Assembly (NCBI RefSeq): GCF_012933655.1
Contig: NZ_JABBJJ010000013.1
Coordinates: 16,166-80,165, forward strand
DNA length: 64,000 nucleotides
From: Pyxidicoccus fallax
Lineage (GTDB): Bacteria > Myxococcota > Myxococcia > Myxococcales > Myxococcaceae
Direction of reading: 5' to 3'
The stretch's first letter is position 1; each line of letters begins with the position of its first letter. Shown here piece after piece: positions 16,808 through 25,043 of this stretch. A program made the position numbers and the translations under genes. The notes below the pieces were generated by a model. It had not been told where the DNA came from and ran no database searches. It saw nothing but the letters and a program-made list of their open reading frames with translations.

Positions 16808-18562
16808 ATGGCGCGCCTCGACCCACACTCGTACAACGACAGCACGCAGCCCGAGACGGAAACCCTGGACTGGAAGGCCCGCGTCGATTTCCGGACGCAG
16901 CGCCTGCACGCGGAGGCCACGCTCACGCTGAAGGAGGCCTCCGCCGGTCCGCTGGATTTGGACACGCGGGATTTGGAGATTCGCGGGGTTGTGGACCCGC
17001 GGGGTCGCCCCTTGCCCTACATGCTGTCGCCACCGGAGCCGATTCTGGGCAGCCGGCTGCGGGTGGAGCTGCCGCCCGGGCTGAAGCAGCTGACCGTGCG
17101 CTACCGGACGTCACCGGGGGCGAGCGCCCTCCAGTGGCTGACACCCTCGCAGACGGCCGGGGGGCAGCACCCCTTCCTGTACAGCCAGTGCCAGGCCATC
17201 CACGCGCGCAGCGTGGTGCCGCTGCAGGACACGCCGCGCATCCGCATCCGCTACCGGGCGTCGCTGCGGGTGCCCAAGGCGCTGAAGGCGGTGATGGCGG
17301 CCAGCTTCGTGCGCCGCGAGGAGCTGGGCGTGGAGGCGGAGGAGCACTACGAGATGCCGCAGCCGGTGCCTCCGTACCTGCTGGCCTTCGCGGTGGGCAG
17401 CCTCGCGCCGAAGGAGCTGGGCCCGCGCTCGCGCGTGTGGGCGGAGCCGGAGCTCCTGGAGGAGGCGGCGGACGAGTTCTCCGGCGTGGACGACATGCTG
17501 CGCGCCGCGGAGGCGCTCTTCGGGCCGTACGACTGGGAGCGCTTCGATTTGCTCACCATGCCGCCCTCCTTCCCGTACGGCGGCATGGAGAACCCGCGCC
17601 TCACCTTCCTCACGCCCACGCTCATCGCGGGGGACAAGAGCCTCGTCAACGTGGTGGCGCACGAGCTGGCGCACTCGTGGACGGGGAACCTGGTGACGAA
17701 CGCGTCCGCGGAGCACTTCTGGCTCAACGAGGGCTTCACCGTCTTCGCCGAGCGCCGCATCCTGGAGGCGCTGGCGGGGCCGGAAGTCTCGGCGCTGCAC
17801 GCGGCGCTGGGGCGGCGCTCGCTGGAGGAGGCGCTGCACCACTTCCGCGCGCACCCCAACCTCACGGCCCTGCGCACGCATCTGGCGGGCGTGGACCCGG
17901 ACGAGGCCTTCTCGCAGATTCCGTACGAGAAGGGCTACCTGCTCCTGCGCGCCATGGAGGACGCCGCGGGGCGCCCCGCCTTCGACGAGTTCCTCCGCCG
18001 CTACCTCGCCACGTACCGCTTCCGCGCGCTCACCACCGAGGAGTTCGTCGCCTTCGCGGACCGGGAGTTGCCGGGGGTGCTGGCGAAGGTGGACGCGGAC
18101 GCGTACCTGAACAAGCCGGGCGTGCCGCCGGGAGCGCCCTCACCGCGCTCGGCGCGGCTGGAGGCGCTGGTGCGCGTGCGCGGCGTGGTGCCCACCGCGG
18201 ACATGGTGAAGGACTGGACGCCCACCGAGTGGCAGCTCTACCTGGAGTGGCTGCCGTCGGACACGCTGCGGGACACCTTCCGGATGCTGGACGAGCACTT
18301 CAGCCTCACGAAGAGCCGCAACTCGGAGGTGCTGGTGTCCTGGCTGGTGGCGGCGCTGCGCGGAGGCTGGGAGCCCGCCGTGGCGCGCACCGAGTCCTTC
18401 CTCTCCGAGGTGGGCCGGATGAAGTACCTCAAGCCGCTGTACGGCGTGCTCTCCACGTCGCGCGAGTACCGCGGGCTGGCGCGCGCGCTCTTCAAGAAGA
18501 ACGCGGAGCGCTACCACCCCATTGCCCGGCAGGGCGTGGAGCTCATCCTCTCCCGCGCCTGA
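16808..18562 (+). CDS. M1-family zinc aminopeptidase (LTA4-hydrolase-like)
   Basis: The start at 16808 avoids the operator upstream and gives 584 residues. The N-terminal beta domain (about 1-190) leads to the exopeptidase motif GGMEN in PSFPYGGMENPRLTFLTP and the zinc site HELAHSWTGN with the distal Glu in LNEGFTVFAER (catalytic domain about 195-440). A helical C-terminal domain (about 470-584) matches the leukotriene-A4-hydrolase C-terminal bundle. No signal peptide is seen, so it is probably cytoplasmic, trimming peptides from the N-terminus. It is divergent from the beta-oxidation operon with a shared regulatory gap. The epoxide hydrolase activity of the animal enzyme is not implied. Confidence 0.93.
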   Translation: MARLDPHSYNDSTQPETETLDWKARVDFRTQRLHAEATLTLKEASAGPLDLDTRDLEIRGVVDPRGRPLPYMLSPPEPILGSRLRVELPPGLKQLTVRYRTSPGASALQWLTPSQTAGGQHPFLYSQCQAIHARSVVPLQDTPRIRIRYRASLRVPKALKAVMAASFVRREELGVEAEEHYEMPQPVPPYLLAFAVGSLAPKELGPRSRVWAEPELLEEAADEFSGVDDMLRAAEALFGPYDWERFDLLTMPPSFPYGGMENPRLTFLTPTLIAGDKSLVNVVAHELAHSWTGNLVTNASAEHFWLNEGFTVFAERRILEALAGPEVSALHAALGRRSLEEALHHFRAHPNLTALRTHLAGVDPDEAFSQIPYEKGYLLLRAMEDAAGRPAFDEFLRRYLATYRFRALTTEEFVAFADRELPGVLAKVDADAYLNKPGVPPGAPSPRSARLEALVRVRGVVPTADMVKDWTPTEWQLYLEWLPSDTLRDTFRMLDEHFSLTKSRNSEVLVSWLVAALRGGWEPAVARTESFLSEVGRMKYLKPLYGVLSTSREYRGLARALFKKNAERYHPIARQGVELILSRA

Positions 18563-18587
18563 AGCGGGGCGCGGGGGGCCCGCGGGA

Positions 18588-19472
18588 CTACCGGGACGAC
18601 GACACGGCCTGCAGGCGCTTCTGGGACAGGGCGAGGTACTTCTCGTCCATGTCGATGCCCACGTAGCGGTGGCCCAGCTTGAGGGCCGCCACGCCGGTGG
18701 TGGCGCTGCCGTTGAAGGGGTCCAGCACGAGCGCGTCCGGGGGGCAGCTGGCCTCGAGGATGCGCTCCAGCAGGGCCACCGGCTTCTGCGTGGGGTGGCT
18801 GCCGAAGGCCTTCTCCTCGCCGCCGCGCGGGACGGTGAGCGTCCACAGCCGGCCCTCGCCGTCCGCGGTGAGCTCCGCGTCGCCGGAGGGCGGCAGCACC
18901 CACGCGTCACGCATCTGCTTGCCGCCGTTCTCCGCCTTCATGCGGGCGTAGTTGAACGTGTGCTGCAGCTTGCCGCCGGACTTCGGCGAGGCCCAGATGA
19001 GCAGCTCGGTGGAGTGCGTGAAGTAGCGGCACGCCAGGTTGGGGCTGGCGTTGGGCTTGAACCAGGTGACGGTGTTGAGCAGCTTGTACCCGAGCTTCTG
19101 CATGGCGAAGCCCACGTTGAAGATGACGTGCTGGGTGCCGCTCACCCACAGCGTGCCGGTGGGCTTCAGCAGCCGCTGGCACGCGGCCAGCCACGCGGTG
19201 GTGAACTTGTGGTCCTCCTCCACGCCGCGCGACTCGTCCCACTTGCCCTTCTGCACGGACACGCGCTTGCCACCCTTGCAGGTGGTGCCGCCGTTGGAGA
19301 GGAAGTACGGCGGGTCCGCGAAAATCATGTCGAACGTCTGGGGCTCGAACTGCTCCATCAGCTCCAGGCTGTCGCCGTGCAGCAGCGTGTAGTCCTCCCC
19401 TTTCGCGTAGACGCTCTCGCTGAGGGAGCGGCGGACAACCTTGAGGGCAGGGGCTGCAGCGTGCGCGGACAT
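18588..19472 (-). CDS. N6-adenine DNA methyltransferase (beta class), orphan
   Basis: The ATG at 19472 has GGAGG five bases upstream; an in-frame start at 19526 is weaker. The protein has 294 residues. The catalytic motif IV (FADPPYFLSN) precedes the AdoMet motif I (LDPFNGSATTG, about residue 255), which is the order of beta-class N6-adenine methyltransferases such as M.DpnA/M.DpnIIB and CcrM. The target-recognition region lies between them and includes CKGGKRVSVQKGKWD. No restriction endonuclease adjoins it, so it is probably a solitary regulatory or housekeeping methylase. The recognition sequence cannot be stated from sequence alone; GATC is a guess from resemblance to DpnA. Confidence 0.88.
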   Translation of the reverse strand: MSAHAAAPALKVVRRSLSESVYAKGEDYTLLHGDSLELMEQFEPQTFDMIFADPPYFLSNGGTTCKGGKRVSVQKGKWDESRGVEEDHKFTTAWLAACQRLLKPTGTLWVSGTQHVIFNVGFAMQKLGYKLLNTVTWFKPNASPNLACRYFTHSTELLIWASPKSGGKLQHTFNYARMKAENGGKQMRDAWVLPPSGDAELTADGEGRLWTLTVPRGGEEKAFGSHPTQKPVALLERILEASCPPDALVLDPFNGSATTGVAALKLGHRYVGIDMDEKYLALSQKRLQAVSSSR

Positions 19473-19688
19473 CTCGCCTCCGTCGGACACTCGTCGTGGA
19501 CGCGGCGGAATGTGCAGGCACTTCACTGCTACGTCTAATTTCTGGTCTGTAGCACCCTGAAACTTGACGCGTGCTCCAGGCGCCAGAAGCGCCGCGAGCA
19601 GGGCGGGAGCGCCTCTCGTGGAGGCCCTCCGACACCCTGCTCGACGGGTTACTGCTTCAGGCTGTGAAGAGGGCCCTGAGGCGCTGAA

Positions 19689-19994
19689 TCAGGCCTCGGC
19701 CTTCTTGCCCTTCTTGCCACCGGCCGGCTTCGCGGCGGGGGCAGCGGCGGCACCCTCGGCGCCCTCGGCGGCCGGAGCGGCCTCGGCCTTGGCCGGGTTG
19801 TTCGCGTACTTCTTGCGGAAGCGGTCGATACGGCCGGCCGTGTCCACGAGCTTGTACTTGCCCGTGAAGAAGGGGTGGCAGTTCGAGCAGATTTCCACCG
19901 AGAACGAGCCGCGGGTGGACTTCGTCTCCACGACGTTGCCGCACGCACAGGTGATGCGGGACGGCGGGTAGACCGGGTGAGCTTCGGGCTTCAT
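19689..19994 (-). CDS. rpmE: 50S ribosomal protein L31 (zinc type) with Ala/Lys-rich tail
   Basis: The 101-residue product has the L31 core in residues 1-68: [17 protein letters not shown], then [13 protein letters not shown] and RIDRFRKKY. The cysteines CxC and CxxC mark the zinc-binding (C+) form of bL31. A tail of about 30 residues rich in Ala, Glu and Lys extends past the usual length of about 70, a feature I associate with myxobacterial L31. The ribosome site is GGAGAGAG. It has its own promoter and a leader hairpin, and is monocistronic: the methyltransferase starts over 200 bp downstream. Confidence 0.97.
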   Translation of the reverse strand: MKPEAHPVYPPSRITCACGNVVETKSTRGSFSVEICSNCHPFFTGKYKLVDTAGRIDRFRKKYANNPAKAEAAPAAEGAEGAAAAPAAKPAGGKKGKKAEA

Positions 19995-20017
19995 GTCTCT
20001 CTCCAGTGTGCCTTGCC

Positions 20018-20037
20018 CCTACCCGCCCACGGGTAGG
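20018..20037 (-). promoter_or_regulatory. rpmE 5'-UTR hairpin
   Basis: A perfect 8-bp stem (CCTACCCG / CGGGTAGG) with a 4-nt loop lies between the promoter and the ribosome site, about 24 nt before the start codon. Ribosomal-protein leaders, including L31 leaders in other phyla, are used for autoregulation; this candidate is unrelated in sequence as far as I can tell. Confidence 0.5.
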
Positions 20038-20063
20038 AGGTCCGGCGCTGAGGGTGGCCGGCG

Positions 20064-20092
20064 CTTATAACGGCGCGCCGGCCGGTTCACAA
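20064..20092 (-). promoter_or_regulatory. Sigma-70-type promoter of rpmE
   Basis: On the minus strand TTGTGA (20087-20092) is followed after 17 bp by TATAAG (20064-20069). This is an unusually good housekeeping promoter for such GC-rich DNA. It lies just after the end of the upstream selenoprotein gene. Confidence 0.6.
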
Positions 20093-20104
20093 GACCAGCT
20101 CGGG

Positions 20105-21250
20105 TCAGTGGGCCGCCGAGCCAGGAGGCTCGATGCGTTCCACCAGCTTCTGGACGGCCGGGTCCCCCGGCACCTCCGCCCCGAGCTGCGTGTACGACAA
20201 CAGATGCGTGCGCCCGGAAGACGTTGCGCCCCCCTCCAGGACCTTCTTCAAGGCCGCCTGCCGGGCCTCCAGGCTGGAGACCGCCTGCGTGTAGGACTGC
20301 TTGGAGGCGTCATCCGTGGCGGATGCGAGCTTCTCCCGGGCCTTGGCGAGGTTGGCCTCGACGATGCCCAGGTTCTGCCGGGTGCGCTCCCGCTCGGAGA
20401 TGTCCACGAAGCGGCCGGGGCCGTCGAGGGTCAGCTCCAGGCGGGCGAGCTGGCGGCCCCGGTCTCCCGGCGGGACGACGGTGGCGAAGGCCTGGCGCTG
20501 GGCGATGCCCACGCCACGGCCCTCGTGCGACTGGACCACGAAGTCCACGTTCTCCGCCTGCGCGGCCACGCGGAGGGCCTCGTCGTAGGGCACCGCCGCC
20601 AGCACGACGACGACGTCCACCTTGTCCTGCTCGCGCAGGCGCCGGGCCTCGGCGGCCACCGCGGGCTGCACCGGCAGGCCCCGCATCATCGGCTGCGGCT
20701 TGCCCTTCACGGGCGGCCCCGCGGGCCGCGGCGCCTCGGTGGCGGGCGACACGCCCACCACGCCGACCTTCACGCCGCCCACGTCCGTCACCAGGGAGGC
20801 GGGGAAGTACGGCTTGCCCTCACCGTCCACGAGGTTGGCGGACAGGAGCTTCATCTTCGCCTTCTTCGTGCCCTTCTTGAGGAAGTCCACGCCGAGCACG
20901 AGGTCGCGCTCGCCCACGGCCATGGCCGCGGTGCCCTGCGCGTCCATCTGCGACAGCAGCAGCTCCGCGCGCGCCTTCGCGTCCGGGGCCTCGCCACTGT
21001 CGCGGCTCTTGAAGAGCGCATTGCCCGCATCCAACACGAGCACCGGCACGCCCTTCGCGCGCTCCTTCTCAATCGCTACTTTTCGTCTGGCCAGACCGCC
21101 AGACGGGTTGTGCCTTCAACCACAGGGGGCGATTTCGCCCCCATTGTCTCCGGTGAAGAGCAGCACGAGCTGCTTCGGCGCCGCGCCCGCCACCAGGGGC
21201 AGCAGGAGCAGCAGCGCGAGCGCGGCGAGCCGCGTCGGACGCAGGTTCAT
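20105..21250 (-). CDS. Metallophosphatase-like (UshA/SoxB-related) probable selenoprotein, UGA-encoded Sec45
   Basis: Read through one in-frame TGA (21116-21118), this is a 381-residue exported protein. It has a signal peptide (about 1-24), then LLFTGDNGGEIAPCG-Sec and RHNPSGGLARR, and a metallophosphatase-like region to about residue 230. The family normally reads EPCGC...GGLARR, so the UGA replaces the second Cys. Ten bases after the UGA an 8-bp perfect stem caps the loop GGTCTG, as in bacterial SECIS elements. The frame is continuous on both sides, and the ATG at 21250 overlaps the previous gene by ATGA. Metal-ligand motifs of 5'-nucleotidases (DxH, GNHE) are degenerate, so a redox rather than a phosphatase role is plausible. 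Conventional callers would start at GTG 21049. Confidence 0.85.
21084..21105 (-). promoter_or_regulatory. Bacterial SECIS element
   Basis: On the minus strand the arms CGTCTGGC and GCCAGACG pair perfectly around the 6-nt loop GGTCTG. The loop begins 18 nt after the UGA, inside the range known for bacterial SECIS, and contains the GGUCU bound by SelB in E. coli fdhF. Codons in the hairpin (TCT, GGT, AGA, CGA) are rare in the surrounding GC-rich genes, which suggests selection on RNA shape. Confidence 0.85.
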
Positions 21251-22092
21251 TTCTTCCCCTTCTTGGGCGCGGCCTTCGCCGCCTTGTCCAGCTCGGCGAG
21301 GCGCTCCTTCGCCGTCTTCGCCGCGGCGGACTTCGGGTAGCCCTTCACGAGCTCCTCCAGCGCCAGCCGCGACTCGTCCTTCATCTTCAGCTTCGCGAAG
21401 CACTCCGAGGAGCGCAGGTACGCGTCCGGCGCGGTGGACGCCTTCGGGTGCTCCTGCACCACCTTGCCGTACTCGAAGAGGGCCTCGCGGCAGCGGGACT
21501 CGCTGAAGTACGTCTCGCCGAGGCCGTAGTGGGCGTCACCCACGAGCGGGTCCTTGGCCCACTTCTTCAGGAACTCGGTGTACAGCTGGCGCGCCAGCAG
21601 CACGTCGCCGGCCTTGGCCTTCTCCTGGGCCAGGGCGAGGAACTCCTTCTTGTCGGTGGGGCGCTGGAGCTCCTCGGCCTTCTTCTTGGCCTCGGCCTCC
21701 TTCACCGCCTCCGCGCCCTGGAGGGCGACGAGCTTCTTGTCCTGCTCGCCGAGGGCCGTCTCCAGCTCGGTAATCTTGTGGAGGTAGGTCTCCACCTGGC
21801 CGCGGAGCTGGGCGAGGTCCTCGACGGACTTCTGGAGCTGGATGCCGATGTCGGCGTCCTTGCGGCGCGCGGCGGTGTCCAGGCCCTGGAGGGCCTTGGT
21901 GACCTCGGCGACCTTTTCGTCAATCTTGGGCAGCGTGGCGGCGAGCTGTTCGCGCGCCTCCTTCAGCTGCGATTGCATCTGGGCGGTTTCGGCGCCGAGC
22001 CGGTCGACCTTCGCCTCGAGGGCGCGACCACGGTCGGCGGGATAGAAGCAGCCAGGGAGTGCCAGCAGGGCGAGCAGGACGAGCCTTCGCAT
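21247..22092 (-). CDS. CpoB/YbgF-like coiled-coil and TPR lipoprotein
   Basis: The 281-residue protein has a short lipoprotein signal (MRRLVLLALLALPGC). A long helical, coiled-coil region (about 20-140, rich in Glu, Lys, Gln and Ala) precedes three tetratricopeptide repeats (about 150-255), including GDAHYGLGETYFSESRCREA and APDAYLRSSECFAKLKMKDE. This is the layout of CpoB/YbgF, which works with Tol-Pal at the cell envelope, and of TPR lipoproteins in general. A basic KKGKK tail ends the protein. It is joined to the selenoprotein gene by an ATGA overlap and follows cheR3 by 83 bp, so it is probably expressed with the Che3 operon. Its task there is unknown. Confidence 0.8.
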   Translation of the reverse strand: MRRLVLLALLALPGCFYPADRGRALEAKVDRLGAETAQMQSQLKEAREQLAATLPKIDEKVAEVTKALQGLDTAARRKDADIGIQLQKSVEDLAQLRGQVETYLHKITELETALGEQDKKLVALQGAEAVKEAEAKKKAEELQRPTDKKEFLALAQEKAKAGDVLLARQLYTEFLKKWAKDPLVGDAHYGLGETYFSESRCREALFEYGKVVQEHPKASTAPDAYLRSSECFAKLKMKDESRLALEELVKGYPKSAAAKTAKERLAELDKAAKAAPKKGKK

Positions 22093-22175
22093 GGGGCCCG
22101 CATCTTACGGCCAAATCCCCCGGGCGTCCGGACTTCTCGCATGGGGGGTGCCAGGATGCCCGGCCGGCTGCTTCT

Positions 22176-23897
22176 TCAGCGGCTCCGGCCGGCCGCCTCC
22201 AGGCGCTCGACGGCGTGGGCGCAGGCGACCTGGAGCCGGACGGGGTTGAGGAAGAAGGGGACGGGGCGCGCGCGGCCGGCCTCCAGCACCTGGAGGGCGC
22301 GGCGGTACTCGGCGGCGGCTTCGGCGGGCCGGCCTCCCTGCTCCAGGAGGAGGCCCAGCAGGTAGCGCGCGGCGGCGTGGTCCGGGTCGAGCGCGAGGCA
22401 GCGGCGCAGGTCGCGCTCGGCCGTGTCGTCCGGCGTGCCCGACGAGGCCCCGTCCAGCACGCGCGCGAAGAGCAGGTCCGCCTCGGTGGCGGCGGTGGTG
22501 GGGGACGCCGGTGGCTCTCCGGCGGGCGTCCCCGGGCCAACGGCGGCGACACGGCCCGAGTCGCGCGCGGGTGCGGCCGGGGGTGTCCCCGTCCCGACGG
22601 TGGCGAAGCGGCCCGAGTCGCGCACGGCAGAGGACGGGGGCGCGGCGGTGGGGGTTCCTGCGCCAACAGTGGCAAAGCGGCCCGAGTCACGTACGAGTGG
22701 AGCCGGAGGCTCGGCGCCTGGCCCCCCTGCCCCCACGGTGGCGAAGCGCCCCGAGTCGCGCGCGGCGGAGGCCGGGGGCGGAGCGGACATTCCCGGGCCG
22801 ATGGCGGAGACCCGGCCCGAATCGCGCGTGGGTGTCACTGGAGGAGACCCGGCGGTGGGCATCCCCACGCCGATGACAGCGAAGCGGCCCGAATCGCGCG
22901 CGGCGGTGACCGGAGACTCCGGAGTGGGCGTCCCCGTCCCAACGGGCGGCTCGGTGGGCCCCCCTGTCCCAACGACGGCGACGCGGCCCGAGTCCCGTGC
23001 GGGGACGACCGGAGCCGCCACGGCGAACCGGCCCGAGTCGCGCCTCCGACTCCCCTCCCCCGCCGCAGCGTCGCCCCACGGCCCGGCGTCCTCCGCCGTC
23101 CGGACGTAGAAGAACGCCTGCTCCCCCTTCAGCACCCGCAGCGTCGGAGGCACCCGGAGCAGCGGCTCGGAAGCGGACAGCACCAGCGTGCCCCCGGGCG
23201 CCAGGCTCGCGGCGAGCACCTCCACCGTCCGCTGGAATGCCTCCGGCGTGAAGTAGATGAGCACGTTGCGGCAGAAGATGACGTCGAACCCACCCCCGCC
23301 CGCGGGCGCGGGGTACGGCGTGTCCATCAGGTTGTGGAGCTGGAAGCTGGCCCGCGCCCGCAGCGCCGGCGCCAGCACGACGCGCGAGCCCGCCTCGACG
23401 AAGTAGCGCTCGCGCGTCGCGGGAGGCACGCGGCGCACCTGCTCCGGGGAGAACCCCAGCCCCCGCGCCCGCTTCAGCGCATGCTCGGAGATGTCCGTGC
23501 CCAACACCGTGCTGCCCGGGTCCGCCCCCAGCTCCGCGAGCATCACCAGCAGCGTGGCCACCTCCTCGCCCGTGGCGCAGCCCGCGCTCCACAGGCGCAG
23601 CGGCCGCCGCGCCCCATCCACCAGCGGCGCGAGCACCTGGCCGCGGAACGCCGCGAGCTGCACCTCGTCCCGGAAGAGGTCCGTCTTGTGGACCACCACC
23701 GCGTTGATGAGCTCCTCCAGCTCCCGGGCACCGGAGGGGGACTTGAGGTAGTTGAGGTACTGCTGCGGCGTCAGGCCCCGGCTGCGCGCGTCCAGCCGCT
23801 CATCCAGCCGGCGCACCTGGGGGCCGCTCAACGCCATGCCCGTACGGGCCGTGAGGAAGGCACGCACGCCCGACCATTGCGACCCGGCGGCCCCCAC
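22176..23897 (-). CDS. cheR3: CheR-type receptor methyltransferase with repeat linker and TPR domain
   Basis: The protein has 573 residues. A helical CheR N-domain (about 5-75) and an AdoMet-binding catalytic domain (about 90-265) include LWSAGCATGEE, VLGTDIS and FDVIFCRNVLIYF, the core CheR motifs. Residues about 285-455 are a proline- and glycine-rich linker with eight copies of RDSGR(F/V), most followed by xxVGxGxP. The C-terminal 100 residues form TPR-like helices (AERDLRRCLALDPDHAAARYLLGLLLEQGG). It methylates glutamates on the chemoreceptors in this operon using S-adenosylmethionine. The gene starts 6 bp after cheB3. The symbol rests on synteny with the Che3 cluster of M. xanthus. Confidence 0.92.
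   Translation of the reverse strand: MGAAGSQWSGVRAFLTARTGMALSGPQVRRLDERLDARSRGLTPQQYLNYLKSPSGARELEELINAVVVHKTDLFRDEVQLAAFRGQVLAPLVDGARRPLRLWSAGCATGEEVATLLVMLAELGADPGSTVLGTDISEHALKRARGLGFSPEQVRRVPPATRERYFVEAGSRVVLAPALRARASFQLHNLMDTPYPAPAGGGGFDVIFCRNVLIYFTPEAFQRTVEVLAASLAPGGTLVLSASEPLLRVPPTLRVLKGEQAFFYVRTAEDAGPWGDAAAGEGSRRRDSGRFAVAAPVVPARDSGRVAVVGTGGPTEPPVGTGTPTPESPVTAARDSGRFAVIGVGMPTAGSPPVTPTRDSGRVSAIGPGMSAPPPASAARDSGRFATVGAGGPGAEPPAPLVRDSGRFATVGAGTPTAAPPSSAVRDSGRFATVGTGTPPAAPARDSGRVAAVGPGTPAGEPPASPTTAATEADLLFARVLDGASSGTPDDTAERDLRRCLALDPDHAAARYLLGLLLEQGGRPAEAAAEYRRALQVLEAGRARPVPFFLNPVRLQVACAHAVERLEAAGRSR
22545..23045 (-). repeat. Eight-copy RDSGR(F/V) repeat array inside cheR3
   Basis: The DNA encodes eight RDSGRF/V units at irregular spacing, mostly about 60-75 bp, starting near 23045 and running down to about 22550. 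The units share the reverse-complemented core CGGCCCGAGTCGCG in plus-strand orientation. Confidence 0.8.
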
Positions 23898-23903
23898 TCG
23901 AGG

Positions 23904-24962
23904 TCAGCGCCCCACGGCGAGGGGCTCACCGCGCGCCAGCCGAGACAGCGTGGCCGCGACGTCGTCCCCGTGGATGAGGTGGTCCACCGCCTTGCGCTCC
24001 ACCGCCGAGCCCGGCATGCCGAAGACCACGCAGGACTCCTCGTTCTGCGCCAGCGCCAGACCTCCCGCCTGCTTGATGGCCAGCAGCCCGTCCGCGCCGT
24101 CCGCGCCCATGCCCGTCAGCACCAGCCCCACCGCGCGCCGGCCGTACGTGCGCGCCGCGCTCTCCAGCAGCACTGTGCCGGACGGCATGTGCCCGTCGCG
24201 CTCCACGCCCGGCTTGAGGCCCACCCGGCCCCGGAAGGGGATGACCAGGTGCTGCCCCGGCGGGGCGATGAGCACGTGCCCGGGCATCAGCGGCTCGCCG
24301 TCCTGCGCCAGCCGCACCTTCAGCTTGCTGGTGTTGGCCAGCCAGCCCGCCAGCGACTCGGCGAAGGCCGCGTTGATGTGCTGGACGATGACGATGGGCG
24401 CCGGGAAGTCCGCCGGCAGCTCCGAGAGCATCCGGTAGAGCACCTGCGGCCCGCCCGTGCTGGCCGCCACCGCCACCACGCCCATGGACACCGCCGGCAG
24501 CACCGAGGCGGCCACCCGCGGCGGGGTGATGTTCCCCTTCTGCGGCCGGCGCAGGTGGCGGATGACGCGCACCGAGGACAGCAGCTTGATTTCCCGGACC
24601 AGGTTCCACGCGTCCGGCCCGGCGTCGATGGCCGGCTTGATTTGAAGCGCGAGCGCCCCCAATTCCAGCGCGCGGTACGTCAGCTCCGGCGCCTGGGAGC
24701 GCGGGTCCGCCGTCAGCACCAGGATGGGCGTGGGGCACTCGGCCATGATGTGCTCGGTGGCCGTCAGCCCGTCCATGACGGGCATGTCCACGTCCATGGT
24801 GATGACGTGCGGACGCAGCTCCTTCGTCATCTCGATGGCCTGCTTGCCGTCCGCGCAGGAGCCCACGACATCGATGTCCGGGTCCTTGCTCAGCGCGTCG
24901 CAGATGAGCTGTCGGCAGATGAGTGAGTCATCGACCACCAGCACCGACACTTTCTTGCCCAT
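23904..24962 (-). CDS. cheB3: CheB-type receptor methylesterase / response regulator
   Basis: From the ATG at 24962 the protein has 352 residues; the longer frame to 25004 adds an implausible leader. A receiver domain (1-125) has LVVDDS and the phospho-acceptor Asp in [14 protein letters not shown] linker leads to the CheB esterase domain (about 160-350) with the catalytic Ser in [11 protein letters not shown], His in [10 protein letters not shown] and Asp in [10 protein letters not shown]. It removes methyl groups from chemoreceptors, opposing CheR. It lies between cheA3 (81-bp gap) and cheR3 (6-bp gap), so the adaptation pair is adjacent. Confidence 0.95.
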   Translation of the reverse strand: MGKKVSVLVVDDSLICRQLICDALSKDPDIDVVGSCADGKQAIEMTKELRPHVITMDVDMPVMDGLTATEHIMAECPTPILVLTADPRSQAPELTYRALELGALALQIKPAIDAGPDAWNLVREIKLLSSVRVIRHLRRPQKGNITPPRVAASVLPAVSMGVVAVAASTGGPQVLYRMLSELPADFPAPIVIVQHINAAFAESLAGWLANTSKLKVRLAQDGEPLMPGHVLIAPPGQHLVIPFRGRVGLKPGVERDGHMPSGTVLLESAARTYGRRAVGLVLTGMGADGADGLLAIKQAGGLALAQNEESCVVFGMPGSAVERKAVDHLIHGDDVAATLSRLARGEPLAVGR

Positions 24963-25043
24963 GCCCTGTCCATACCCCGTACGCGAAGCGGGGAGTATAG
25001 CCAATGCAGCGGACTGTCCTCAGGAGGTTGCGATTGGTGCCCG

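Noticed and set aside
21049..21250. Treating the TGA at 21116-21118 as a true stop, with the downstream gene starting at GTG 21049
   Set aside because: It would leave a 44-residue secreted stub and an enzyme without signal peptide or PCG motif. The frame, the family motif and the SECIS all support read-through.
22545..23045. The repeated DNA units considered as a CRISPR-like or VNTR array
   Set aside because: The units are in frame within cheR3, vary in spacing and encode a repeated peptide, so they are a protein repeat.
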